From Apus apus (taxonomy: Eukaryota; Chordata; Aves; Apodiformes; Apodidae), in the NCBI RefSeq assembly GCF_020740795.1, contig NC_067289.1, positions 26,034,108 to 26,098,107 of the forward strand: a DNA stretch of 64,000 nt, given 5' to 3'. Both the position numbers and the translations under genes were made by a program. Shown piece by piece: positions 41,982-56,020 of the stretch. The notes below the pieces were generated by a model, which worked only from the letters and a program-made list of their open reading frames with translations, was not told the origin of the DNA and did not search any database. Every line of letters begins with the position of its first letter. The first letter of the stretch is position 1.

Positions 41982-42041
41982 TATGGTCAAATGCATGTGA
42001 TCAAAGTAAAGTATGGTCAAATACATATGATCAAAATAAAC
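41982..42041. repeat. 30-bp tandem duplication with TCF/LEF-like motif
   Basis: Two adjacent 30-bp copies (41,982-42,011 and 42,012-42,041) share TATGGTCAAAT and TGATCAAA. The first copy holds GATCAAAG, a TCF/LEF-like site; in the second it is GATCAAAA. The copies differ at only a few positions, so the duplication is fairly recent. Confidence 0.8.
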
Positions 42042-42551
42042 ACCCAGAATAGGCTGTAACTAGGAATTTATTTCAAGTTTGAGGGAGTCCCTCCACTGGT
42101 TTCCTGTCAGTCCATCAACAGATCAACACCAGTTTCATCAAAAATCAAATCATGATCTAGGGACAAGCATCTTATTTGTAGTATTCAAAGTCAGCATTGA
42201 AATCTGGCACTGAAAGCTTTCATCTATCCAGAAACCCACAACACTGATTTTACAAGTGGATGGAGAAAGATTCCATCCCTTATTTTCTTAATGAAAAAGC
42301 AGGAGTGTTTCCAGATTAGAAAAGAAAATACCCCATGCAAGGAGCCCCTGTCAGCAGCAGAGGGAGGAGGGCAGCCCTGGGGCAGCCACAGCCCAGGTCA
42401 CCACCAGCCCTGCATCCTGGTGGGCCACCAAGGCACAGGCTGGCAGGGAATGCCGAGTTTCTCAAGGGAATGTTTTGACTTTGATCAGGCATGGAAAGAA
42501 AGCACTTTGGAATACATAAGCATGTTCAGTATAGTAAACGTTCTCAGGTGG

Positions 42552-42578
42552 AAAATAAATAAATAAATAAATAAATAA
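42552..42578. repeat. (AAAT)n microsatellite
   Basis: The tetranucleotide AAAT/AATA repeats for about 6.5 units without interruption. Confidence 0.95.
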
Positions 42579-43944
42579 GTACTGATCTATTGGTCCACCA
42601 GTAGAGCCATACACAGACTGTCTCTGCTTCATGGCATGAAATACAAAAATACTGTATCTGGAATTTCCAAGTGAAATTGCAGTCACTTCTTGAGTGCAAA
42701 GTACGTTCCACTCCATTCTATGGAAACTAAGTGTTAGAAGAAAAATAATCAAAATAAACCTGAAGTTTCATACCACCCTGCTTTTGATGTAACAGCTTCT
42801 ACTCCCCTTTTCTGAACTTCCCTCCTCTCCCCAGGCCCTGCTCCCCTGTTTTTCCCCGAGCAGGGAGCAAAGTGCCATCCCAGCACCAGAAGAGCTCAGC
42901 AGCCACGTCTGACAAGAGCAGACACAGAAAGAATTCATTAGCATTTTTATTGCACACACCCCCAAATCACAAAAACAACTTCATGCATGTACTGTCTATG
43001 AACACCCATGTAGACAGCAGCTATTGTGAAGAGATATTGTAAGAAACTAAATCTAAGAGGAAGATTTTTTTTCCTTAAAGTCTTGATTTATTTGTGTTAA
43101 AGAAATGTGTAATAGTTGATCTCTGACAGCATCAGCTACTCATGATAACAGGGCAAGTGACAAATAACAAGTACTAAATCCATGTACCTCGTAACTAGCT
43201 TTTTGGATAATCTATGTAGAAGGCTTTTGACTCTGTGTCCACTGTACTTGTGAACACTGGCATGAAACCCTGTCTCCATACAAGTGTTAGTCCCTTATAG
43301 ATCTTTATGATGCTGAAATCCTGACTACCACACACTTGAGGCAGAACACTGATTCCATCTACTTAGGGTATTCCCAAAAGGAAAGTGTGGATAATAAAAA
43401 TGAGCACAGGCACCAAGACAAACCTTGTTAACCAATACGGATTGTACCACTGGCTGGCACTTCTCAGCTGAGCAAACATTGAGTATGTTCCCCTTGAATA
43501 TCTTCCCCTCTGCCCAGGACTGGCATTTGCCAATAGCCATTGCCCGGGAAGGAGATGAGCTAGTGGCAGGATTTAGCACACTTAGTGCCCTTTAGGAATC
43601 ACACCTGGAATCTGTCAATTCAGATACAACTCTGAGTAGACAATTTTTCCACGAACAGGCGCTGAAACGCCAGCCGGTTTTGTTTTACCCGCTTACGAAG
43701 AAACATAAATGCCAACTCCTAAAATGTATTAGGAAATTAGTGTGGCTGAGAAAAAAGATGTAACATACACAATTATTTTCTTTTCCAAAGTCAATTACTC
43801 TTGCTCCCAAGCCTGAATGAAGCAGCTGCAAACCTCCCGAGTGCAGCTGCTCCGTAACCCTCCTGCGGGCTCCTGTGCCACCTGCAGCGCCAGACCCCGG
43901 CTCTGGGCAGGGGCTGTGGTGCTGAGCAGGAGCCCTGGTATGTT

Positions 43945-44075
43945 CCTGCTGGGGGCTCCTTCTCTGGACACATTCCAAACCCGTCTGGACATGTTCCTGT
44001 GTGATCTACTGCCCTAGCAGGGGAGTTGGACTGGATGATCTTCAGAGATCCCTCCCAACCCGACCATGCTGTGAG
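43945..44075 (+). mobile_element. CR1 LINE 3' fragment, plus orientation
   Basis: The stretch contains CTGGACATGTTCCTGTGTGATCTAC, then CTAGCAGGGGAGTTGGACTGGATGATCTTCAGAG and a CCCTCCCAACCC end: the characteristic last ~100 bp of avian CR1. The 3' octamer tail survives only as ATGCTGTGAG. It is strongly 5'-truncated and non-coding. Confidence 0.85.
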
Positions 44076-47000
44076 GTGCGGAGCAGCAGCCCCTAGCTCA
44101 CCCTGGAGGCAGGACAGCACACACACCTCCTGCCCAGGGCTGGGACCTGCTGGGGACACGGACCCAGAAGATGCTACAAACACATGGCCAAAAGATTATC
44201 ACCTTCTGGGAAACCTGCTTGCACAGAGAAATGAACCCCAGTACGGAGCCACAGCCCCACTTCTGCTACCTCAGCCACACCTAGGGAACCACAGCAGACC
44301 CAGGTATCCAAGATGCCCGGCCAATCCAGGGTAGAGAGCAATAGCCCCTGAACAAGAAATCTGTAACTTTACATTCCAAATAATTCAATAAAGATAAACC
44401 TGTTAACAGATGAAGGGAAACCAGCAGTGCAGTGCCTGCTTTTAATCAGAACGAACCATTTTACTTTGAAAACCCCTAACCCCCAGAGGGATCAGGATTC
44501 CTTGCTGCAGGTGAGTGCTGCAGAGCCCCGGGGCTGCTCCACGCCGTGCTGAGCCAGGGCACTGCACTCCAGCAGCCAGGTTATTTTTTCAAACTAAGGC
44601 AGAGCTGCTGTCACATGGCACCTGTTCTACACCCAGTGAAATTAGCAGTGACTGGAAATGATTGGAAATTTAAATAATTTATGCCCTTTGTGTAAACCTC
44701 TTGAGGTGGTTATTTAGTGCTGCGGCGCCCACTGCATTTTGCATCGTGCTGAGGAAGATGATGATGCTCTGCCCTGGGGTGCTGTAGCTGTCCAGCAATG
44801 CAGAACAATCCCTCCTCCAGCACACCCGGGGCATGCAGGGGGGAGCCAAGAGGGGCTGCAGCTGAAGAGAGCACTCACCAGCTCCAAACCCAGGCATGAT
44901 AACATGTGCTTCTTTCTTAGCACCCCAAAATACAAGTTTAATGACTTATTTTTTCTGCTGGGGTGGAATGGGATGAAGCAGAAGTATGTGTTAAAAGGGA
45001 AGAGGTGAGGATGCTGAGAACAGTAAAGTGTGCTGAGAACTTCAAACATTTTTCTTCTACAGCTGTGAAGGGAACAGGCTCAATCACCCACCAAAGAGAA
45101 AAGACAAAGGAGCACAGCTTCCCTGGCGAGATGCCACACAGAGGCAGCTGCAGGCGCTGTGCACAGGGCGAGAGGGGCTCCATTGCTCTTTGCTCTTCAA
45201 CCACAGGAGCTTCTGCTGGAAACAAGGTGCACTCAGGCCTGGGCAAAGCTGATGGTGCAGAACACCTGCTGGAGACAAGAGTCTCCCTGGGATGACCATC
45301 CCCTTTCCAGGAAAGGGCTCCAATCACCAGGCTACAGGTTTCCTGGAGGGGGCTCCCCGGGGTGGGCCAACAAAGCCGCTCTGCTCTGCATGCTGTGACC
45401 CTGGCCCTGCAGAGCCGCAGGGAGGGCAGGAGCCCCAGCCAGGGTCTGTCCCCACCTCGCCAGGCAAGGCCTGCAGAGACCCATCACCAGGGAACAGGAA
45501 TGTCCTGAGAGCACCACAGAGCACGTGGGCAGCAAAACAGGGGCCTGTGGTCTGTCAGAGCCTGCACAGAGCAAAACGTGACCCTGCTGCATTCCAGGCG
45601 TGAGATTCTCCAGGAGATGGTGAAGCACAGATACAGAACCTGTTTTGCACTGGTAATTGAAATAAATTATCATAATCCTCCCCAAGTCCTGCAATCTCCG
45701 TTTTTTAGATTTAACCTTTCCCGAGGGTTTTTTTTTTAATATTTTTCCATAAGAAGAGTTATTAGACTTTAAAATAACATCTACCCTTGATAGAAAGCTG
45801 GAGCCACAGCTGAGTGTGTGCCCTGTGACTTGTTCCCATGCTGCAGTGCAGGAGTGAAATGGTCCCTTTTTCTACACTACTGGGTCAACCCTTTCTGTTA
45901 ATTTTATGAGCACTGTGATGGATCATCACAAAAGCCCTTTTTGAAGTAAGTGTGTTTAATCTTTCAAAGAGATTGATTTGAAATTGACCCAGTTTCAAGT
46001 GAATAAAAATTGTAGTAGTTTCAAATTGATTAACCTTCAAGCCTACTCAAATCATGTGTTTTACATCTAACCTTTGGATCCGACAGAGAAATATTTCCAT
46101 TCTTCTTCAAATATTGGGGGGTGGGGCCACCCAAAGGAGCTAATACTTCTCTTTTCAAAGTTTCTACAGTATAGGACTTAGACCAAAGCAACACAGAAGT
46201 CTTGCTTCCTCAAGTATAGAGCTGTCTTTTTTAAAAAAAAAATGTTTTAGAATAGGTATGTTTTCATACACATGGACCATAGGCTCCTTGCACTGACCCA
46301 CAGACTCCAAGGCCCACAAAGTTCATCTGTGTCTGAGTGCAGAGAAGCCAGGAGGTCAGGAGGGAAAGGCAAGCTCAGGGCACCTTTGTTCTCCCTCCAG
46401 TTCTGACATAGTTCAGGAACTTCTGTAGCTCTTGGCATCTGCTGTAAAACAAAACAAAAAAAAAAGGTGATGGCTTCATCTAACTTATGCTCTTCTGGTA
46501 CAGCATGAGCAGCTGCAAAGAGCCTTTAGGATTCAACCTCAACACATGCTCTGAGGTGTGGTGGCTGTTCCCCAGGACTGCTCCAGCTGCAGCACTTCTC
46601 ATCCCACGGGCACCCTCAGCCCTTGCGGTGCCAGTGACTCGGGGCACCCAACTTTGCCCCCCCTGCCCTCCCAGGTGCCTCCTGCATTGCTGCAGAGCAA
46701 CTGCCAGTGGGCAGGCATCATTCACACAGCCAACACAGGTCACCAAACCACAAGCAGGCACAAAGCTCAACACCCAGCAGACAACCCCTGCCCAAGGTCT
46801 GCTCCCACCAGTGCTGGGAACAGCACAGCCAGGAGTGACCTGCTAGTCTGACCATGTCCTGGAACACCAAACAGCCACCTGGGAACAGCAGTGCAGGGGC
46901 TGCTCTGTGCCCGGGGGAGCACCCCCAGAGCAGGACCGAGCTGAGAACACCCTGGGGGCTTCTCCTCCTGGCTGGCCACCTGCACATTTCCCACCTTATC

Positions 47001-50000
47001 TCGGCTTCTGCTTTTCCCTTTTTTATTTCTCTCTTTTTTTTCTTCAAATCACCAAATCACCAAAAGGCGCGTTCACTGCTGCGGTCAGTGCCTGCCAGCA
47101 GCCACGCAAATCAACCACTAGGCCTGTAAGCCTGTCTCAACACCCTTCGGGCAGCACAGGGAAAAGTGTGCTCTCATTTTCACATGAAAAGTGCCCTGAA
47201 ATGCGAACTGCCTGGGGAGAGGGTCTCACACTGCGAGGCCCAGGCTGCCAGCCTGCAGTACCTGTGCTCGCCATTAGGTACCAGTACCAGCATAAAAGGT
47301 TGTTGAAGGCTGGGAATTACGAGCATGAACAAACCTTACTCATACTAAAATACAACATATTAAAAACTTCCACTAGAATGGGAAGAAACAACTGTTTAAA
47401 ATAAAAAAAACCCCACAACAAACAACTATATAGACCTATTGCCATTTCAAGATGGCATTCACAATGTGCACAAATCCAGCATCACTTAAAGAAACACCCA
47501 TAGAAGGGAAAAAAGTAAAATAGTTTACATTTTAGACATCTGAAAATCCACCTAAAGGCACATGGGAAGACTTTTTTTTTTTTTTTTAATTGAAAAGACA
47601 ACTTCTAAAAAGGACAAAGACCACACTACTGAGGTGCACATGAAATATTCAGAATGCAGGCTGGAGTTAAATTCTGCTCTTGTTTGCTTAAGTAAGGCTC
47701 TGACTTCAATAAGGCTACAAAAGAACAGGGAATTCAGCATACATACATTTATAGAATCAGAGAATAAATTAAGTTAATATTCTTAACAGTGTAAGTCAGT
47801 ACACAAATATAACTTCAGCCATGAAGTTATATTAAAAATTCTGTTGTAAGCAATTAGGATTGGTTTAGAGGTTTTTTTACATCCTGGAATAATACAGATT
47901 ATGTCTTCACATTATTGTGCACAAACACACTTGCCAAATGAACTCACTACCCATCAATTAATTTCTGTTAACTACTCTAAGTGCTGAAAACCCCTGAGTG
48001 ATGGTAAGGGAAGCTGGTGTCTTACGAACACCTGAAACAAGCTGGGACCAAATACACATTGAGCAGCTTCAATCTACCATATAGGCTGTAGAGAATCCAA
48101 CAATATCAATCCTTGAACTCCCAAGTATTGCAGCCTGGACAGGTTTGTTTTCCATTTCCTTATCACGAGGCAGAGGTAAGAGACAAGCTAGAAGCTTTAT
48201 TCCCAGGCAGCACAGGCCACAAAACACCCAGACACGTTCAACAGGTCGCTATCCCCATGTCTGGTCAAAGGCTGCACGTGGCACACGTCCAATGACCACA
48301 GTCATCTTCTAGTTTGGCAATGCTGGACATTCAGCTGTGCCAAGTCAAAAGTGCTTGAAAAGAATCAGGAAAACTCTTCTGAGGCACTTACAACTGGCTA
48401 CAGAAACACACCCCGAAGTTTCCACACTACTGGCCTGATGCTCAGTGAATGCAGGCACCCAATTCCTGACATTCTTGTGCTAAGACTAGAAAAATGTGAG
48501 TGTTTCCCAAATTGTGGCTACCAGATGCAACTTTCTATCATCTTATGTATGCAGAAATATTTATGCTGAGAAATCCTTAACTTTCACTCTCACTCCAGAG
48601 GCTGAAGTACAGTAACAGTGTAAGTGAATAAACATCTAAGTGTCTGTGACCACTCTAACTCACTCCCAGGCTGACCTAGTTCTTCAGTAAATAAGCTTTT
48701 TCAAGCAGTTTCTCTGCTCAGAGTCCAGGCCTTGGAAATACCTTAACCATACAGTGTTCTCCTTGAACTTGTTTTTATTGCAAGAATACACAGAGTGCAA
48801 GGCATATATTTCTGGAATCAAGACAGCTTCTGCTATACAGTAATTCACATGTGAATCTCCTCTCTATTCTTCCTTTAATTAAAGGTCCAACAACCAAAGA
48901 GAAAGCAAAACCCACACTAAAGCAAACATAACATTTGAAACAAGAAACCCAGCAGAAAACAGGCAATCTGGAACACAGCAGAGTATTCCAAAAAGAGAAA
49001 TCAAGATCTCAAACATTAGAAACTTAATTACTCAAGCACTCTGTTAGCATGCTTTCATCTTAACTTTGTCAATCATCAAGTAAACTTGGCAGCAAACTCC
49101 CAATACTAAACTGAGGTATATAATATTACTGTAGTTCATTCAAGGTATAAAATTATCACTCATCTCATCCTTAAATACATTTGGCTCCCAACCACCTTGA
49201 GTCACACTGTAACCATCATCATTATGAAGTTCCACACAGTTTAAAAGAGATGTTGGTGATTTGTGGTGTAGGGAAGCAATGAAACACAGTATAACCTTAG
49301 AACACTGAAATGGTCCTTGGTGGGTAACACACTCCTTGTGCAAACTTCTTTGCACTTTGGAATCTGCTTCGCACCAGAGGGGAAGAAAAAAAGCCAGAGC
49401 ACACATACACACACAGAGTGAAATTTCTCTATATGTAAAACAGAAAAATTAAATCAATCTCCTCCTAAACCCTCCCTGGCCCTGCAGGACATCCTGCTTC
49501 TGACCCTTCCATCAAACCACGCCTGGTGTTTAGCAAACCTGGCCTCGTGTCCTGCTTCTGCTCTCACACCAGCACCCCAACACAGTCCTGTCCTACCTAG
49601 CCTGTATCTTACTACCCCTGTGCTGCTGCTGCTTCTTGGTCACTTAGATCTTTCTCATAAGAACACGTGGGACGTGCATCATTACTACACTGACTGTTAT
49701 GGACATATCTATACAATAATGCCCCAAACCGACTTTTGTTATAAATGTTCATTTAATTTCTGATCCCTCACAAGAGTCTGATGAAGCAGATCTTGTTGCT
49801 CTGTAATGGGTGGTGCTCACGAGGGAAAAACTACAATCCAGTACAGGAACGTGACCAGAAGCCACATTGTGTGTTTCTTAAGAAACACAAAAATCTTAAC
49901 AGTTTTGGCAGGTAAAAAAATAACTCTTTTTTGCATATAAATTATATCTGCACATCCTGGTCACACGCTGGGTTCCAAGTGTAACTCCAACGATGTCTAC

Positions 50001-52809
50001 ACCACTTGGGTATTCAGAGGTGAGCCAGCTCTCCATCCCTGCTTTTGATAAGCAATCACCTCATCACCAACCACTGCATCATCAGGGTCCCTCCTCCCCA
50101 CCCAGCCTACAGGAGGAAGAACCAGAGCCCCGAGCAAGCAGCAAAGCCATGAATCAGCCCCTGTCTGCCAGGCACCCGTGGCAGCAGCAGGACCACAGCT
50201 CCTCACACTGCAGTGGCACAGCTAGTCCTGCAGCAGTGAAGAGCACGGATCATTATCTCCCCTCTAAAGGACTGTTGATTTTCCTGAGCAACATGAAGAC
50301 ATCTGTCAAGCCAAAAAGTTACACTAAGTGTTCTCATTTGCATCATCATCACTGGTTCTTGACTTCCAGTAAGGCCTCAGTAAGCAAGCAGACCCTCACT
50401 GATCTGCACTGAAATCAGCATTTCAACAAAACACGGAGTTGGAGAAACTGAGGTGTATAAAGCTTTACATATTTGCTAGAAACATGCCGAATCAGAGCTG
50501 AAGCTGGAAAGCAGAAGCAGATCATGGCTTTGATAAAGGGCTAAGCTACACACTTTTGAACTAGCCAGCTCTCCGAGGCAGGACCACCTTGCCCTTTTCA
50601 TTCTGTCACAGAGGCAATAAACTATTTAAAGGCAGCAAGTGGGTAAGGAATGTAAATGATCTTTCCCATCAGGAAAGCATAATGCTTCCCCACCCCAGGA
50701 CTGCCAACACCATGGCTGGAAGGAACACTACCAGTTCTGCAGTGTCTTGGCAAGACAGGGAACTGATCCATCTCAACTTAATTCAACAGTAAATACATCT
50801 TATTCCTGGACCTGTTCTCAGCCCTCAGAACAAATGCTGTCATGAGGGAACCAGCAGTCATCTTGCTCAGTAACACTTCTAGGTGTATCACTTCTAAAAG
50901 CTAAAATAAGACTTCTTTCAGATACCCACCCCAGGCTCCACACCTGAGTATCTTGCCTGCTAATAACAGAGCAAATGCAAATATTCTACTGGAGCTCAGC
51001 GCTCACTGCCTTACCTGCAACTCTACCACTAACACCTTGAATTTCTAAGTATTCATCCTGATGGTTTAAACTGGGCTAACAGCAGTAACATTGCAGAAAC
51101 AAACCATTATCTATTTCAGGTAAGTTTTTCACCCAGAAGTCCATTTAGAACCATCCCCAAACCAACTGCAAAAAGCCCATTTCATCCTAGCACCAAAATA
51201 CAGCAGGATAACAGGACTATACCAAAAGGCAAACAGTTAGCAATGTAATTCTGCTCAGTCCAGTTGCTGCAGCATTTCTCACACAATTGTGATAAGTCAA
51301 TCAAGCAGAGCAACATCTGGGACCTGCCTGTTACCTGGACATCAGATGTATTAACTCTGCACTTTTTATCATGTTCTCTTGAAGAACTTTCTACAAACAC
51401 ATGCGGTTTAAGTCAGTGATGCTGAAGTTACACGTCAAACACAAATTTCCTAAAAATATATTGTCAAGGATTACCATAGCAAAGCTATGGATGCCTGATC
51501 ACTTACTCCCCTCTTTGCTCAAACCTCCAGAAGACCCAGAGACTGCCAAAATAAAGTCATTACACAACAGCTGCTTCCAATATTTTAAGACTAATTTGAA
51601 CAGCTTACAAGTTCTGCTTAACTGACTTCTAATTTTACAGTGTTTTATATAGGACTTTGTTAGACATTGCAGATGAAGTATTGATGTATAGTACTGGCTT
51701 TATGTACAACATGCCATCTGCTGAATCACTGTGCTCCAGCACCAACAGTATTAAAGCAGCACCTGATGTGTATTAGAGCAGTCATACCCTTCCAAAAATT
51801 TAAAATAGCTGTAGGAAAAATGTGTAATGGCTGTTCTTAAATTTTCTGCATGTAAATCCCTCTGCCCTAGCCCATTATCAGTCAACCAGTTTAGGTTTCA
51901 TTGGGCGTTTTCTTCAGAGTGATCTTGACTACACACAGCACTGAGATCACAGTGGCTGAGATCATCTGTGGCAAGGGCAAGAACTTCAATTTCAACCCCA
52001 GTGAAGTCAGAATACACACAGACGACTCTTGCTTGGGAAATATGGTGAGGCACTCCATTACAGACTAACAACCCCTTAGTTTACTCAAAATAAAAATATT
52101 AAAAAACCAAACACAAAAAACCCCAAACTCAACACACCCACTCCCAGCAACTCACTTCCACTCTATTTCTCATCACTGTAATTCACTTGAGTGGCTGTTT
52201 CAGCTAGAAATCTGCTATTGGATCCCTCTCATCTGCTACAGAAGTTTGTCAAAGGCTGTCAGCCCCAAATGAAGAGAGTCAGAAGTTGGGCAGATGCTGA
52301 ATTCCTGCTAAAATTACATTCTAGAACACCATGCTGTAACAGTGCAACAGGAGGGAGAAACTTTTCATCACAGACATTTTGCACGAGGAGCAGGTTATAG
52401 GCCATGAAGATCATAATTTAGAACCATCTGAAATGAGCTCACACACACACTTGCTTCTGCAAGTCTCAAATCTCACCAGAACACAAATGGGCACACCAAA
52501 TAATAGGTCCCAAACACACAGTGAAGGTCTGTCAAGCAGTGTCTGGGCTGCCTGATATACAAACCTGGAGTGAGAGGGTTTCTAGCAGCAGTAGGGCTCC
52601 AAACATTTTCCATTTGCAGTTGTGAGAGTTGTCCATTAATTTGAATGGGAGAAGGTTAAACAGAACACTCATGCCACTCCTTTTCATACAAAATTCTTAA
52701 AGAAAATGGTAGTTTCTGCATTTTGTCACTCCTCAAGGAAATGTGATACTTAACAACACCTGCACGCAATAAGTATCCAACTGGAGAAGCCATAAAGAGC
52801 CAGCTGCCC

Positions 52810-52815
52810 TTTATT
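52810..52815 (-). terminator. Candidate polyadenylation signal AATAAA for RAP2B
   Basis: TTTATT on the plus strand is AATAAA on the RAP2B strand. It is the first canonical hexamer downstream of the stop codon in my manual scan. Sequence after it on the gene strand includes a TGGCTCTTTATGG stretch that could act as a weak GU/U-rich downstream element. Other candidates are ATTAAA at 54,319-54,314 and AATAAA at 48,779-48,774. Confidence 0.35.
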
Positions 52816-54636
52816 GAAAATGCCCTTTGCAAAAACTTGCCGTACATTCTTGTGAGAGAAGCAGAACCATCAGGAATCCCACAGCCACAGAATTCAACAT
52901 CCAGAAGACCCATAAGCATCAACAAAGCCTGAGCATCGTGTTGGGAAGAACCACACTTGTATTGGTAGCGAGGCCAAGGACACGGTTACAGTCACAGACT
53001 GAGGCTCCAGAGACAGGCTTTCTTGCAACAGAACAAGCTTGGGTTTAAAAAACACAATCATTATGTACAGCAAAATATGCGGCCATAAGACCAGCCTTAA
53101 ACTAAGGCCTTGTTTACACAACTTCTGCACTGTCACAAAACATTTTGGCTGGGAAGGTCATTTTTCTTCCAAATCAATTAAATCATTGCAATTCTCACTG
53201 TCAAAAGAGCTACACACCACCTTTGTATTGTCAGGGTATAACACATTCCCACAGGGAAAAGGAATAGAAGAGTACCTTTATATTGATACAACATTTTCCT
53301 CAAGTGTAGAAGCTAATATAGCTTTCATTATTCAGTCAAGTTAAAGCAGTATGACTTTTTTCTACATTATAGACAAGGCCTATGTTTAACAAGCACCAAA
53401 ACACTTCAGAGTATTTGGAAGATCAGTCTACTGAGATCTACTTTTTTTGTACTGTCCTCACCAAATCACAGAGAACGTTGAACACCTAAATACATTCAAA
53501 ACTCTGAATAAAAAAAAACCCATGCCATGGTTTCTTACATCCTTCACTGTTAAACAAACACACCTTTTTGGCAAGAACTAGAGTGTATCTACAAGAAAGC
53601 CCAGCATAACCCAGAACTTACTAGGCTGCCTTCAGCTGCTCTGCCAGGCTGAGAAAAACTGGACTTTATGTTGTGTGCTACAAACACCCACTTCTGCATC
53701 ATTCCTCAATCACAAGACAGGTAGTGGGGAAACAGGAGGCACCAGGAAACATTTAGAATCCACTCTCTGTTGGGGAGAACAGGACAAACATCTGCTTTTA
53801 CTCCGTGGAACAAGTTGCTGTCAATAACTGATCTAGAGCAAGGCCTGTGGGGTGCTAAAAACTGGATCATCCCATTGCATTTAAGGCAAAATTTAACTAT
53901 ATCAACAGCTGAGGTGCAATTTATGGCATTTTTTTTTTTTAACTTCATACATGAAGTTTTTTTAAACTGCAGACATGGTGGCAGTCAAGCTTTCTTAGTT
54001 TTTAAGTCAGTATTTTTGTTAAAAGAAACCCCTACTATTAATAAGCATTATTTCCCTGCCTTTCCAACACAGAAGCCCTTGAGGAGCTGGCTTCTAATTC
54101 ATGGTTAGAGCCTTCTGGAAGATAAGCTGCCAAGAGGTTTTTGGTTTTCACATAAAAAGGGGGCTGGGTCAATTTGTGCCATGGGAAGGCCCCAAGCAGA
54201 AGCTGAGGGACTAACACTAGGGTTGGCTTCTGCAGCCCTCTTTATCAGTCTCCCCAGCTGATTGTATCAGGACAATTTTGAAGGATACAAGTGAGCTCAG
54301 GAGAAGATAGGTATTTAATACTTAAGCATATGAACTTTGCCAAATTGTCAGTACCTACAGCATGTTGCTAAAATAAATATCTGATTTTCAAGTAAACTGC
54401 AAGTTTATAATTTCAACTCGAAATCACTGGGACTTCAACACATAGAATTAAACTAATAATAAACACTGTTCTTCCAGTGTGGAAGCAGAAAGTTTTCCTA
54501 CTTAAAAGAGATTAAATACTCAGATTCACAGTAAGAATCATGGCAGTTAAGTTTTCAGTTGGCCTGATTAAAAACCCCTTTACACATCATTGCTCAACTT
54601 TTGCTTTCATGTGGTAAGATAATTTCAAGCCTTCTT

Positions 54637-54663
54637 GGGATGGGGGTGGAGGGGAGGGGGGGG
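54637..54663 (+). repeat. G-rich tract with quadruplex potential
   Basis: G-runs of 3, 5, 4 and 8 lie within 27 bases with short loops on the plus strand, which is antisense to RAP2B. On the RAP2B mRNA it is a C-rich tract, the class bound by poly(C)-binding proteins. Confidence 0.7.
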
Positions 54664-55102
54664 AAAGAGCTGCAGGTTTTGTGTGCTAATCTTTAAAGAA
54701 GGGGTTAAGAGAGGAAGATAATGGAGGTCAACAAACTCCCTAGATCTTCCAAAGGACAGGAGGTACAGGTCTGCTCCCACCCCAAACCTTCTGCAAACCA
54801 GGAAAGAATGATCTGATGCTTAATTGCAAAGAGTTAAAATGCAGTAAGATTAAAAGCTTAAATTTTATAAATAATCGACCTTTAGAATTTTACCTCAATA
54901 AACCATGCTGTTCCCAGTGAGGAATAAGGGCCTAATCTAAAAAGGCCTTTTGCAGGAAAGCCACACTACCTTCCTAAAGCTTCCTACTGAACACCAGGTT
55001 CCACTCACATGTTGGCATCAGAGAGTCAGGACCTAAACACAAATGGAAAACTGTATTAAAAATGATCAAATATTAGCTAAAATAGCAATCCTGTGGTTTG
55101 TC

Positions 55103-55121
55103 TTTTTTTTTTTTTTTTTTT
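55103..55121. repeat. Poly(T) tract (poly-A on RAP2B strand)
   Basis: Nineteen uninterrupted T on the plus strand. On the RAP2B strand it is an A-run inside the probable 3' UTR, about 1.6 kb past the stop. It could cause internal oligo-dT priming artefacts in cDNA data. Confidence 0.9.
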
Positions 55122-55924
55122 AACACTGTCCTTAGCTAAATCAAGCCCTCCCCACACCCTTCACTTCTATCAAGACATAAGACAGGATAAACAGCCTATG
55201 TGAAAGTCAGTGTTTCATATAATACATGAAAGCGCACAAAGTTGTTTTCTAAAAAACAGCATTTGTATTAAAATTCTGAAAATGGATAGACACCTCTTAA
55301 ATGCATGTCTGGAATTAAAATGACAGTTTGTTAAGAGTTTTCTTGGTACATCAAAATGGTAAGATTTCCTTCTTTGCTGGCTGGAGGTACATCCCACAAC
55401 AAAACCAAAAGGGAAAATAAAAGCCAAACGAGAGGAAAAAAAGAAAAGCCCACCCCCCTCAAAATCCCAAGAGGCTAAATTCTTGTAAATTTGAAGTAAA
55501 TGAAGCCCGAACTCGCAAGACATGGAAACTGCAGTTAAAAGGCTCAGATGTAAGTAAGAAATAAATTCCACTAACAAAAGGCCCTTTTGTCCTGGCTTGT
55601 TCGGTATGATTACTGCAAGGAAACTGTTAAGTAGTTTTTGGAGTAGTAGATAATGGGATTCTGTGGAGCTTTCACAGGTTGGCACCGGCTGGAACAGCTG
55701 AGTTTTGAAGGCACTCTATAGACACAGGGTTGCTGTTGGCCCTGCATCACATGTAGGAAGTCTTTGCACTTTAGAGAGCTAGTCATCAAAATCAGTTATT
55801 GCCAACCTAAAGAGAAAAACCCTCGGAACAAAAACACCACCACTCCCGCCCGCCAGACAGGCATTAAAGGAAAAATGAAACCACACACACACGCACACTT
55901 AAAAAATTGTGCAGATTTGTAACA

Positions 55925-56020
55925 TTTTCACAGCTGATTTAAAAAAAAAAACAACACAAACAAAACCAAAATATTAAAACAAAACAAAAAAAACACAAAA
56001 AACAAAACCAACACCACGCT
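55925..56020. repeat. A/C-rich low-complexity tract in RAP2B 3' UTR
   Basis: Mixed runs such as AAAACAAAACC and AAACACAAAAAACAAAACC extend about 95 bp. Transcribed in the RAP2B direction this is U- and GU-rich, a composition bound by CELF- and ELAV-type RNA-binding proteins in general. Binding here is not shown. Confidence 0.8.

Larger units (their letters stand above)
33030..52789. other. Intergenic DNA, one CR1 relic, no gene recognised
   Basis: The open frames (up to 185 codons near 34.4-34.9 kb and 165 codons near 46.9-47.4 kb) overlap open frames on the opposite strand and show no recognisable protein features. GC rises moderately at 43.8-47.2 kb without forming a CpG island. Part of the upper end (48.8-52.8 kb) could be RAP2B 3' UTR if a more distal polyadenylation site is used, for example AATAAA at 48,779-48,774 on the minus strand. 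Confidence 0.55.

Noticed and set aside
43817-44017. 66-codon plus-strand ORF
   Set aside because: Partly inside a CR1 3' fragment and without any protein feature.
46907-47404. 165-codon plus-strand ORF
   Set aside because: Mixed composition with a Phe-rich stretch from a poly-T tract and no domain. Adjacent frames are equally open.
55215-55685. 156-codon minus-strand ORF downstream of RAP2B
   Set aside because: Lies in the probable 3' UTR, lacks homology and shows no coding signature.
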